Of a stretch of 64,000 bases of DNA, positions 53,263 to 61,157 are shown piece by piece. Under the pieces are notes generated by a model that did not search any database, was not told where the DNA came from, and saw nothing but the letters and a program-made list of their open reading frames with translations. The stretch spans positions 1 to 64,000 of the forward strand of contig NZ_FOOW01000012.1 in assembly GCF_900113305.1 (NCBI RefSeq). Reading direction: 5' to 3'. Source of the stretch: Prevotella sp. KH2C16 (GTDB lineage: Bacteria; Bacteroidota; Bacteroidia; Bacteroidales; Bacteroidaceae). Numbering within the stretch: position 1 is the stretch's first letter; every line of letters starts with the position of its first letter. A program made the translations under genes and the position numbers.

Positions 53263-54687
53263 CTATTCCTCCGTCTGCGCCTTAGGCCAGTTCACGAGAA
53301 ACAGCTTCTCCGTAGCCCGTGTGAAGGCCGTATAGAGCCAATGGATATAGTCGGGGGTCAGCATGTCGTCCGTCATGTAGCCCTGGTCAAGATAGATGTG
53401 CGCCCACTGTCCGCCCTGCGCCTTGTGGCAGGTAACGGCATAGGCATACTTGATTTGCAGCGCATTGAAGTGGTCGTCGTGCCTGATCTGCCTGATGCGG
53501 TCGGCTTTCAGAGGTACATCGGCATAGTCCTCCATCACCTTATTATATAGTTCCTCGCTCTGTTCATGCGTCAGGGCAGGGGCTTCGGTGGTCAGGCTCT
53601 CCATAACCACCGTCGCCTTAAACTCCAGATTGTCGTAGTCCGGCATCTGCAACCATACATCCGCAAAGTGAAAACCATACAACTCATGCACATTCCTGAC
53701 CCTCCGCACCCGCACGCGGTCGCCGTTGGCAATGAAAGAGATAGGCAATTTCTCCTTTTCCGACCAATAATAGTTGTTCCTCACGACCATGAGCATATCG
53801 CCCGTAGACAGTTCCTCCTCCCGGTCGAGCACCGTGTTACGGATGCCGAGGTTATAGATATTGGCACGCTTGTTGCTCCGCGTAACCACCATCGTCTCGT
53901 CCATGCCCACCTCGGAGTAGCTGGAGTTCAAGGATTCTATGAGCTCGCCTCCCGGCAGCATCTGTATATCGGCAAAGCCCGAGAACCTGATTCTTGGCAG
54001 GGCGGTGGCCACCCCACGAGTAATCAGCTGCCGAATGAGCGTGGCGTTGTAGAGGATTCCACTCTCCGCCTCCTGCCTGAGCACTTCCGTCAGGTCGCAC
54101 TCGAACACCTTCATGCCGTAGCCCGCCATCACGGAAGCATTCAATGCCGGCGACTCCTCCTCGCCTACGGGGGGCAGCTGAGCCTTGTCTCCGATGAGCA
54201 TCATCCTGCAATTACGACCCGAATAGACATATCTTACCAGGTCATCGAGCAACCTGCCACTCCCGAAAGTGGTTTCCGAGAGCCCCTCGTTGGCAATCAT
54301 CGACGCCTCGTCGACCACGAAGAGCGTGTCGGCATGCAGGTTGTCGTTCAGGTTGAACAAGCCCCCATCGCCCGCAAAGACCTTCTGCCGATAGATGCGG
54401 CGATGTATCGTAAAGGCGGGATGGCCGCTGTTGAGTGCAAACACCTTGGCCGCACGCCCTGTTGGAGCCAGCAAGACGACTTTCTGCTTCAGCCCGGCCA
54501 TCGCCCTGACGATGGCAGACGCCAGGCTTGTCTTGCCCGTTCCCGCCGAACCGCGCAGTATCATCAAGGCCTGGGCATCGCCATCGAAGAGGAAGGAGGC
54601 AAATGCCTGAAGTGCTTTTTCCTGGTCTTCGGTGGGACGGAAACCCAATTGTTGTCGGATTTGGCAAGTTAATTCGTCAATAATCAT
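53263..54687 (-). CDS. RecD-like AAA ATPase / DNA helicase
   Basis: 474 residues, superfamily 1 helicase without a RecBCD-type nuclease. Walker A is LRGSAGTGKTSLASAIVRAM (about residue 43), followed by VLLAPTGRAAKVF, DTLFVVDEASMI (Walker B), LIGDKAQLPPVGEEESPAL, the later MVVTRSNKRANIYN, and the C-terminal AVTCHKAQGGQWAHIYLDQG and LYTAFTRATEKLFLV. It is shorter than full RecD2. The likely role is 5'-3' DNA unwinding in repair. It is transcribed divergently from the DUF3822 gene. Confidence 0.9.
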   Translation of the reverse strand: MIIDELTCQIRQQLGFRPTEDQEKALQAFASFLFDGDAQALMILRGSAGTGKTSLASAIVRAMAGLKQKVVLLAPTGRAAKVFALNSGHPAFTIHRRIYRQKVFAGDGGLFNLNDNLHADTLFVVDEASMIANEGLSETTFGSGRLLDDLVRYVYSGRNCRMMLIGDKAQLPPVGEEESPALNASVMAGYGMKVFECDLTEVLRQEAESGILYNATLIRQLITRGVATALPRIRFSGFADIQMLPGGELIESLNSSYSEVGMDETMVVTRSNKRANIYNLGIRNTVLDREEELSTGDMLMVVRNNYYWSEKEKLPISFIANGDRVRVRRVRNVHELYGFHFADVWLQMPDYDNLEFKATVVMESLTTEAPALTHEQSEELYNKVMEDYADVPLKADRIRQIRHDDHFNALQIKYAYAVTCHKAQGGQWAHIYLDQGYMTDDMLTPDYIHWLYTAFTRATEKLFLVNWPKAQTEE

Positions 54688-54716
54688 TGATATTCAATAC
54701 TTTTTTTGTATTTTTG
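54686..54716 (+). promoter_or_regulatory. Promoter of DUF3822-rsmD
   Basis: ATTG at 54686-54689 and TATTTTTG at 54709-54716 with a 19-bp spacer. A minus-strand -7 box (TATCTTTG, 54723-54730) for the helicase gene lies next to it. Confidence 0.65.
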
Positions 54717-54722
54717 CACTTA

Positions 54723-54730
54723 CAAAGATA
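54723..54730 (-). promoter_or_regulatory. -7 box of the RecD-like helicase gene
   Basis: TATCTTTG on the minus strand, 35 bases before the ATG; the -33 box is weak. Confidence 0.55.
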
Positions 54731-54813
54731 ATAAAAAGACGGGGAAACAGCGATAGTCTACAGAAGATTTTATCGCAAGCCCCCGCCATACAGAAACCAG
54801 CAAACCGCCAAAT

Positions 54814-55632
54814 ATGCAGGAACTCGAAACCAGCACCATCATCAAGCGCCCCCGCATCACGCTGCGCATCAGCAGCAAGAGCCTGTCGTTTTCCGTCATA
54901 GACAACACCGTGGAGACACAAATTGCCTACGAGCCGTTCATGGCAAAAAGCGGCATTTCCACGGCCGCAAACATGAGGGAGGCGTTCAGGACGGCAGCCC
55001 TCCTGAACCGCGGCTATCAGCGGGCACAGGTATTATCAGACACGAGAGTGCTGATGATTCCCGTCGAGGAGTTTGACGAAAGCACGAAGGAAGCCCTCTA
55101 CCGCCACAGCTTTCCAGATTCCGACAACGACATCGTCATACAGAGCATTGTGCCAGACTTGAACAGCGTAGCGGTGTTCGGCATCAACAAGGACCTGAAA
55201 ATGGTCATCGAAGACCACTTCCCGGATGTGAGATACACGCCCGTAGTCCAGCCCGTGTGGAGCTACATGCACAATCGCAGCTTCACGGGAAACAACCGAA
55301 AGCTGTACGGCTACTTTCACGACGACAAGCTCGACATCTTCAGTTTTGACAAGAACCGCTTCAAGTTCTGCAACTGCTATGACACCAACCGCGCCAACGA
55401 CTCCGTCTATTTCCTGCTCTATGTGTGGAACCAGCTGAATCTCGACGCCGAGAAAGACGAGCTCTGCATCGCCGGAGAGGCTCCCGACAGGGAAAAGGTG
55501 CTGGAAATGCTGAAGAAATACATCCGTCAGGCCTACTGCATCAACCCCGCCGGAGAGTTCAACCGTGCTCCCATCACCCAGATAAAGGGCATCACGCTCG
55601 ACCTGATCACCTTATTCTTAAAAGGGAAATGA
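54814..55632 (+). CDS. DUF3822 family protein
   Basis: 272 residues. No signal peptide. The fold looks like an ASKHA (actin/PilM-type) protein: early SSKSLSFSVIDN, mid GINKDLKMVIEDHFPD and late LCIAGEAPDREKVLEMLKKY. DUF3822 members sit ahead of rsmD in Bacteroidales, as here, where the stop overlaps the rsmD ATG by four bases. Function is not known. There is a leader of about 90 bases after the promoter. Confidence 0.8.
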   Translation: MQELETSTIIKRPRITLRISSKSLSFSVIDNTVETQIAYEPFMAKSGISTAANMREAFRTAALLNRGYQRAQVLSDTRVLMIPVEEFDESTKEALYRHSFPDSDNDIVIQSIVPDLNSVAVFGINKDLKMVIEDHFPDVRYTPVVQPVWSYMHNRSFTGNNRKLYGYFHDDKLDIFSFDKNRFKFCNCYDTNRANDSVYFLLYVWNQLNLDAEKDELCIAGEAPDREKVLEMLKKYIRQAYCINPAGEFNRAPITQIKGITLDLITLFLKGK

Positions 55633-56207
55633 GAATCATCACAGGGATATACAAGGGCCGGCATTTTGACATTCCACGCTCCTTCAAGGCGCGCCCTACC
55701 ACCGACTTCGCCAAGGAGAACATCTTCAATGTGCTTCAGGGATACATGGACCTTGAAGACGGCACAGCCCTCGACCTCTTTGCCGGCACGGGAAGCATCT
55801 CGCTCGAGCTGCTTTCCAGAGGATGCGCGTCGGTGGTCAGCGTGGAATCCGACCGCGACCATGCCAACTTCATCCGGCAGTGCATGAAGAAGTTGGATAC
55901 CGACAGGCACATCCTCATCCGCGGCGATGCGTTCCGATTCCTGAAAACATGCCGCCAGAAGTTCGACCTCATCTTTGCCGACCCACCCTACGCGTTGCCC
56001 GAACTGCCGCAGATACCAGACCTCATCTTCAAATATGATCTCTTGAAAGATAACGGCATACTCGTCTTCGAGCATGGAAAGAAAAACGACTTCGAGGCAC
56101 ATCCGCGTCTCATCGACCACCGCGCCTACGGCAGCGTGAACTTCTCCATATTCCGGCAAACCGCCCCTGAATCAGGCGGAAATACCTCGAAACAGAGCGA
56201 GGAGTAA
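55629..56207 (+). CDS. rsmD: 16S rRNA (guanine-966 N2)-methyltransferase RsmD
   Basis: The ATG at 55629 gives 192 residues (MRIITGIYKGRHFDIP), the family start; the longer frame overlaps DUF3822. SAM motif I is LDLFAGTGSISLELLSRG (48-65) and the catalytic motif is DPPY (118-121). RPTTDFAKENIFNVL is the conserved RNA-binding segment. It methylates G966 of 16S rRNA. Coupled to DUF3822. Confidence 0.93.
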   Translation: MRIITGIYKGRHFDIPRSFKARPTTDFAKENIFNVLQGYMDLEDGTALDLFAGTGSISLELLSRGCASVVSVESDRDHANFIRQCMKKLDTDRHILIRGDAFRFLKTCRQKFDLIFADPPYALPELPQIPDLIFKYDLLKDNGILVFEHGKKNDFEAHPRLIDHRAYGSVNFSIFRQTAPESGGNTSKQSEE

Positions 56208-56238
56208 GAAAAGACAATGCTTCCAACGGCTATCAGAC

Positions 56239-56304
56239 TAACAAAATCGGCGAGATTGTCGGGCAAAATCGGCGATTTTGTCGCACGATTTCGCCGATTT
56301 TGTA
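56239..56304. repeat. 66-bp triple-palindrome element, copy 4
   Basis: Same length and unit order as the others. Middle unit (56261-56282) has both arms (CAAAATCGGCGATTTTGTC); the first keeps CAAAATCGGCGAGATTGTC as in copy 1. The left flank CTTCCAACGGCTATC matches copy 1. It lies between rsmD and the convergent cls. Confidence 0.85.
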
Positions 56305-56403
56305 GTGTCGGTAACGACTTCCCGGTTTTTCTGAGGCAAATCCCATTCCCCCCAGCAGCAAGGAACACTTTCCAGAACTGGCACCAACATTCAATTCCCC
56401 AAC

Positions 56404-57828
56404 CTACAGCAGCGGGGCAAGCAGCCGCACCAGCGACTCCCAGAGGCGCTTGATGAAGGGGTATCTCTGCCTGTCCAGGAACTCGGCAACCGTAATGCAG
56501 TCTGCCTGATCATGAAGAAACACCTGCTTCATGCGCAGGGCCATTGCCTCGTCATAGAAGAAGATGTTAGACTCGAAGTCGTGCTCGAAACTGCGGAAGT
56601 CCACATTCGTAGAGCCGCAGGACGACAGGCTGTCGTCGCAGACGAGCAGCTTGGAGTGGTTGAAGGCTGCTTGATAGAAGTAGACTTTCACCCCTGCCTC
56701 GATGACCTCGCTGACATAAGAGCGGCTCGCCCATTCCGTGAGCTTCGAGTCTCCATGCAGCGGCACCATCAGGCGCACATCCACGCCGGCCACGGCAGCC
56801 GTCCGCAAGGCGAAGAGTATCGGCTCCGTGGGGAGGAAATAGGGGGTCTCGATATATACATAGCGCTTTGCCTGAAGCAGGATGCGTACATAACCCTGCA
56901 TGATTTCCGGCCACTGGGATACCGGACTGCTCGTAACGACCTGGGCCAGGCAGTTGTTTTCAACGGCGGAATTGAGCCTCGGATAGTATTTGCGGCTGGT
57001 GATAAGGGTGCGGTCTACGAAATACCAGTCGACGAGGAAGGCTCGCTGAAGCGCATAGACGGCACCGCCCGTTACCTTGAGGTGGGTGTCGCGCCAGCCT
57101 TGTCGCCGCGTTCCCTTCACATAGCGGAGGGCGATGTTCATGCCGCCGATGAATCCCACCTGGCCGTCTATGATGCAGAGCTTGCGGTGGTTGCGGTAGT
57201 TCACCTTGCTCGTAAAGGCCGGAAACTTCACCGGCATGAAGGCATGCACATCGATTCCGGCATCGCGCATGCGCTCATAGAACGCCGTACGCACCTTCCA
57301 GTTGCCCACATCGTCATAGATGACGCGTACTTCCACGCCCTGACCGGCCTTGTCGATGAGGGCGTCGGCTATCAGATTGCCCAGCTCGTCGTCGGCAAAG
57401 ATGTAGCTCAGGAGGTGGATATGCTGCCTCGCCCGCCCTATTTCCTGGAGCAAGGCGGGAAAAAACTCATAGCCGGAAGTATAGATTTCCACCTCGTTAT
57501 CCTTGAAGGGCAGAGCCATATTCTGGTTGGCGTAGAGACGCATCAGCGCCCTGTATTCCTCGGGAAACCGCATGTTGCGCTGCTCGGCGAACTCCAGCAT
57601 ATTGCGCTTAGTGAGCTGGTCGAGGCTCCGCTGGCTGATCAGATGTTCCTTCCGCGTGTTCTGCCCGAAGAAAAAGTAAAAGATGATTCCCGCCACGGGC
57701 ACGAACCCCAGCACCAGAAGCCATGCCATGGTCTTGGCAGGCTGACGGTTGTCCATCAGTATCTTGATCATGGTTGCGACAATCACAAACAGATAAACCA
57801 GTAATCCCAGCCAATGGATGTATATCAT
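56404..57828 (-). CDS. cls: Cardiolipin synthase
   Basis: 474 residues. Two N-terminal membrane helices (about 5-25 and 35-53), then a phospholipase-D superfamily enzyme with two HKD motifs: NHRKLCIIDGQVGFIGGMNI (about 215) and NHSKLLVCDDSLSSCGSTNV (about 390). It joins two phosphatidylglycerols to give cardiolipin. Normal length for ClsA-type. The gene lies 18 bases after dnaG on the same strand. Confidence 0.94.
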   Translation of the reverse strand: MIYIHWLGLLVYLFVIVATMIKILMDNRQPAKTMAWLLVLGFVPVAGIIFYFFFGQNTRKEHLISQRSLDQLTKRNMLEFAEQRNMRFPEEYRALMRLYANQNMALPFKDNEVEIYTSGYEFFPALLQEIGRARQHIHLLSYIFADDELGNLIADALIDKAGQGVEVRVIYDDVGNWKVRTAFYERMRDAGIDVHAFMPVKFPAFTSKVNYRNHRKLCIIDGQVGFIGGMNIALRYVKGTRRQGWRDTHLKVTGGAVYALQRAFLVDWYFVDRTLITSRKYYPRLNSAVENNCLAQVVTSSPVSQWPEIMQGYVRILLQAKRYVYIETPYFLPTEPILFALRTAAVAGVDVRLMVPLHGDSKLTEWASRSYVSEVIEAGVKVYFYQAAFNHSKLLVCDDSLSSCGSTNVDFRSFEHDFESNIFFYDEAMALRMKQVFLHDQADCITVAEFLDRQRYPFIKRLWESLVRLLAPLL

Positions 57829-57846
57829 AGTGCCTGATTTTGAGTC

Positions 57847-59814
57847 TTAGACAATGATTTCGTTGCCGAGTTTCTTAGCGAGAGCATTGCGGATCTGCTG
57901 CATGTCGGTATATTCCTTCATCAGGCGGAGCATCTTGCCGCCATCTCCCTGCGACTCACTGATCTGTCTCTTCAGCTCAAGCAGGTGCTTCTCCACATAG
58001 TCCATGCGGAAGTCGGCAATGAGATGAAGGGTCTGGTTGCGGAGGTTCGCTATCCGGTTTTTCTCCGAAATTTCCTTTGCCTCGGGCACGGCCGACTTGT
58101 TTTTCAGGCTTTCGAGCAGCTGATAGCGGCGTACGCTCATATCGGCGGCCAGTCGGCTGATGTCGAGGTCGGGATGGTTGAGGAAGTAGGGCTCGGCCTT
58201 GAAGTCCTCGTCGGCGTTATGCTCCACGGCCTCCCGCAAGACCCGGTTGAAGAGCGGATTCTGGAATTTGAGGCCGTCGGCGGAGAGATCGTAGTCGACA
58301 TACTGAGACACCGTCAGGTTATAGGCCACCCCGTTCTCGTCTTCCACATCCTTGAAGATGACCTCCTCGCCATGACAGATAATCATCTGCACGAGCATCT
58401 GCTCCACCTTGGACGACAGGAGGTCGATGGACGACGGCTGGACAGCGGGCTGCGCCACCTGGATTCGTTCCGGCTGGCGGGTGTCGGGGCTGCCTTTCTT
58501 CTCCTTGTTCTGGCGGATGAAGCGGTTCATCTGATTGATGAGGGTGGCCTCGTTGATGCCGATGCGCTGGGCGCAGTCGTGCAGATAGGTGTCGCGGAGT
58601 ATCTGGTTCTGCACCACGGCAATGCTTTGCACGATGGAGTTGATGGCCTCTGAGCGCTTCAGGGGGTCGGTCTCGCCCCTCAGGAGTAAGCTGGTCTTGA
58701 ACTGGATGAAGTCCGTCTGGTTCTCCTCAATATACTTCCGGAAATCAGAAGCCGTGTTCTTGCGGGCGAAACTGTCGGGATCCTCACCCTCGGGCAGCAG
58801 CAGCACCTTAAGGTTCATCCCCTCGGAGAGCAGCATGTCGGTGCCCCGGAGGGCGGCATGGATGCCTGCCGGGTCGTCGTCGTATATCAAGGTGATGTTC
58901 GAGGAGAAGCGGTGCAGCATGCGGATTTGCGGGAATGTGAGTGCCGTTCCCGACCCGGCCACCACATTATGGATGCCGCTCTGATACATAGAGATGACAT
59001 CCGCCTGACCTTCCACCAAGTAGACGCGGTCTTCCTTGGCAATGGCTTTGCGGGCCTGATAGATGCCGTAGAGTGCATTCGACTTGTCGAAGATGTCAGA
59101 CGAGGGGGAATTCACATACTTCTGGCTGACTCCCTTGGTGCGCGCGTCCAGCACACGGGCGGTGAATCCGAGCACTTTCCCGTTCAGTCCGACCCACGGA
59201 AAGACCACTCGCCCCGCATAGCGGTCGAGCAATTCGCCCTGGTCGGTCTTGAAGCAGATGCCCGTCTTGAGCAGGAACTCCTCCTGATAGCCCTTGCCCA
59301 GAGCCGTCCGGGCAAGAGCGCGACGGTCCTGAAGGTCGTAGCCGAGCCGAAAGGCCTTGATGGTGTCGTCGCGGAAGCCGCGGCTGCGGAAATACTGCAT
59401 GCCGAGCGCAAGCCCGTCTACATTGTTATGTAAGAGTTCTTCAAAATAAGAGGCAGCCCATTCATTGACGATATACATCGACTCGCGCTCGCTCTCCTCC
59501 TTCTTCTCCTCGGGCGAAAGCTCACGCTCCTGTATCTCTATGTGATACTTATTGGCCAGCCAGCGCAAGGCTTCGGGATAGTTCATCTGCTCGTGCTCCA
59601 TGATGAAAGACACCGCATCGCCGCCCTTGCCGCAGCCGAAGCAGTGGCAGGTGCCGCGCGAAGGAGTAACGATGAACGACGGCGTCTTCTCGTTATGGAA
59701 CGGGCAGAGCCCCTTGTAGTTGGCTCCGCTCCTCTTCAGTGTAACGAAATCCGACACCACATCCACGATGTCGGCGGCATCCTTGATTCTTTCTATGGTC
59801 TGGCGGTCTATCAT
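57847..59814 (-). CDS. dnaG: DNA primase
   Basis: The ATG at 59814 gives 655 residues (MIDRQTIERIKDAADIVDVV), the DnaG start; the open frame extends 30 codons upstream into the leader and promoter and is not used. The zinc-ribbon has CPFHNEKTPSF and CHCFGCGKGG. The TOPRIM core is VYLVEGQADVISMYQSGIHN, with ITLIYDDDPAGIHAALRG. The C-terminal helicase-binding part is about residues 430-650. It primes the lagging strand with dnaE. cls follows. Confidence 0.96.
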   Translation of the reverse strand: MIDRQTIERIKDAADIVDVVSDFVTLKRSGANYKGLCPFHNEKTPSFIVTPSRGTCHCFGCGKGGDAVSFIMEHEQMNYPEALRWLANKYHIEIQERELSPEEKKEESERESMYIVNEWAASYFEELLHNNVDGLALGMQYFRSRGFRDDTIKAFRLGYDLQDRRALARTALGKGYQEEFLLKTGICFKTDQGELLDRYAGRVVFPWVGLNGKVLGFTARVLDARTKGVSQKYVNSPSSDIFDKSNALYGIYQARKAIAKEDRVYLVEGQADVISMYQSGIHNVVAGSGTALTFPQIRMLHRFSSNITLIYDDDPAGIHAALRGTDMLLSEGMNLKVLLLPEGEDPDSFARKNTASDFRKYIEENQTDFIQFKTSLLLRGETDPLKRSEAINSIVQSIAVVQNQILRDTYLHDCAQRIGINEATLINQMNRFIRQNKEKKGSPDTRQPERIQVAQPAVQPSSIDLLSSKVEQMLVQMIICHGEEVIFKDVEDENGVAYNLTVSQYVDYDLSADGLKFQNPLFNRVLREAVEHNADEDFKAEPYFLNHPDLDISRLAADMSVRRYQLLESLKNKSAVPEAKEISEKNRIANLRNQTLHLIADFRMDYVEKHLLELKRQISESQGDGGKMLRLMKEYTDMQQIRNALAKKLGNEIIV

Positions 59815-59891
59815 ATCTATTGGAAGAAGGCAGCGCAAGCGAGCGCAGCGAGAACTTGCTCTCATACTGCCGAGTGCAGCCTGCCTTATGC

Positions 59892-59922
59892 AAAGATACT
59901 GCAATTTTGAGAGAATGCAAAC
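59892..59922 (-). promoter_or_regulatory. Promoter of dnaG-cls
   Basis: On the minus strand, TTTG (59919-59922) and TATCTTTG (59892-59899) with a 19-bp spacer. The leader is about 70 bases and has small palindromes (GAGAGCAAGTTCTC; GAGCGCAGCGAG-like). Confidence 0.75.
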
Positions 59923-59972
59923 TATTTCGGCAAATTTAATCGTTGCCCCAAGACGAAAAGACCGCTATCTGC

Positions 59973-60060
59973 CAGATTACAAGCCGTGTGTAATCAGATT
60001 ACAAGCCGTGTGTAATCGAATTACAAGCCGTGTGTAACAGGATTACAAGCCGCTTGTAAT
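59973..60060. repeat. 4 x 22-bp tandem array of near-palindromes
   Basis: Four direct units of exactly 22 bp begin at 59973, 59995, 60017 and 60039. The first two are identical. Core of each is ATTACAAGCCG(T/C)(G/T)TGTAA; the last unit is a perfect 19-bp palindrome (ATTACAAGC, central C, GCTTGTAAT). Sequence is unrelated to the 66-bp elements, yet the period and the odd-length palindrome are the same. Confidence 0.9.
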
Positions 60061-60157
60061 CCCTCCGTCTGTCCTCCATAGAGGAAATGCTGACAGCCCG
60101 GACCACCGAAGAAGAGCTCCACGAACGCGGCAGAAAACCATTGCACAAATCTCTGTT

Positions 60158-60169
60158 TTTGTGCACAAA
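60158..60169. promoter_or_regulatory. Palindrome upstream of the etf promoter (candidate operator)
   Basis: TTTGTGCACAAA is a perfect 12-bp palindrome, 32 bp upstream of the etfB -33 box. TGCACAAATC repeats at a 20-bp interval around it (60142, 60162). Confidence 0.45.
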
Positions 60170-60201
60170 TCCCTCAAAACTGTGCATTTTCCAAGGATTT
60201 A

Positions 60202-60233
60202 TTTGTCAGGAAGGTAAAAAAATAGTAATTTTG
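60202..60233 (+). promoter_or_regulatory. Promoter of the etfB-etfA operon
   Basis: TTTG at 60202-60205 and TAATTTTG at 60226-60233 with a 20-bp spacer; leader of about 35 bases. Confidence 0.78.
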
Positions 60234-60273
60234 CACCCGGCAAAAAGAATTATACACATTATTAATATATTAT

Positions 60274-61143
60274 ATGAGTTTGAAAATCGTTGTACTTGCC
60301 AAGCAGGTACCAGACACAAGAAATGTGGGAAAAGACGCCATGACCGCCGAAGGAACGGTGAATCGTGCAGCCCTTCCCGCAATCTTCAACCCTGAAGATT
60401 TGAATGCCCTGGAGCAAGCCCTTCGCCTGAAGGAGCAGTATCCGGGGTCTACAGTCGGCCTATTGACGATGGGTCCTCCCCGTGCAGGCGAGATTATCCG
60501 CCAAGGTCTTTACCGCGGTGCCGACACGGGATGGCTCCTGACCGACCGTCTCTTTGCCGGAGCCGATACACTCGCTACCTCTTATGCCCTGGCTACGGCC
60601 ATCAAGAAGATCGGCGATGTAGACATCGTGCTCGGCGGCCGACAGGCCATCGACGGCGACACGGCACAGGTAGGCCCGCAGGTTGCCCAGAAACTGGGGC
60701 TCAACCAGGTTACCTATGCCGAGGAAATACTGAAGGTTGAAGACGGAAAAGCCACCATCCGCCGCCATATCGACGGTGGCGTGGAAACCGTAGAGGCACC
60801 CCTGCCGGTGGTCATCACCGTCAATGGCAGCGCGGCTCCCTGCCGCCCCTGCAACGCCAAGCTGGTAATGAAGTACAAGTATGCCACCTGCCCCATGGAG
60901 CGCAAGGGCGACGAGCCCTGGACGGAGCTCTATGCAGAGCGTCCATACCTCACCCTGAACCAGTGGAGCGTGGCCGATGTAGACGGCGACCCGCAGCAGT
61001 GCGGCCTGGCCGGATCGCCTACCAAGGTGAAGGCTGTCCAGAACATCGTGTTCCAAGCCAAGGAGAGCAAGACCCTCACGGCCTCGGACGCGGATGTGGA
61101 GAGCCTCGTCAAGGAGTTGTTGGAAGAAAAGATTATCGGTTAA
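60274..61143 (+). CDS. etfB: Electron transfer flavoprotein subunit beta
   Basis: 289 residues of the FixA/EtfB family. Early LKIVVLAKQVPDTRNVG, then DVDIVLGGRQAIDGDTAQVG and the family signature near VEAPLPVVITVNGSAAPCRP. It forms a heterodimer with EtfA and carries electrons to or from acyl-CoA dehydrogenase, whose gene is in the same operon. In anaerobes such pairs may bifurcate electrons; this cannot be told here. etfA is 14 bases downstream. Confidence 0.94.
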   Translation: MSLKIVVLAKQVPDTRNVGKDAMTAEGTVNRAALPAIFNPEDLNALEQALRLKEQYPGSTVGLLTMGPPRAGEIIRQGLYRGADTGWLLTDRLFAGADTLATSYALATAIKKIGDVDIVLGGRQAIDGDTAQVGPQVAQKLGLNQVTYAEEILKVEDGKATIRRHIDGGVETVEAPLPVVITVNGSAAPCRPCNAKLVMKYKYATCPMERKGDEPWTELYAERPYLTLNQWSVADVDGDPQQCGLAGSPTKVKAVQNIVFQAKESKTLTASDADVESLVKELLEEKIIG

Positions 61144-61157
61144 AAAAGTAGTGCTTT

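Larger units (their letters stand above)
59923..60201. other. Intergenic stretch between dnaG and etfB
   Basis: Holds a 4 x 22-bp tandem array (59973-60060) and, further right, a perfect palindrome TTTGTGCACAAA (60158-60169) with TGCACAAATC at 60142-60151 and 60162-60171. No credible ORF. Confidence 0.6.

Noticed and set aside
59815..59904. 30-residue N-terminal extension of DnaG
   Set aside because: It would start inside the -7 box region and reads as Arg/Cys-rich non-DnaG sequence; the conserved start is at 59814.
59973..60060. CRISPR array
   Set aside because: Units are directly adjacent with no unique spacers and no cas genes are near; the same holds for the 66-bp elements.
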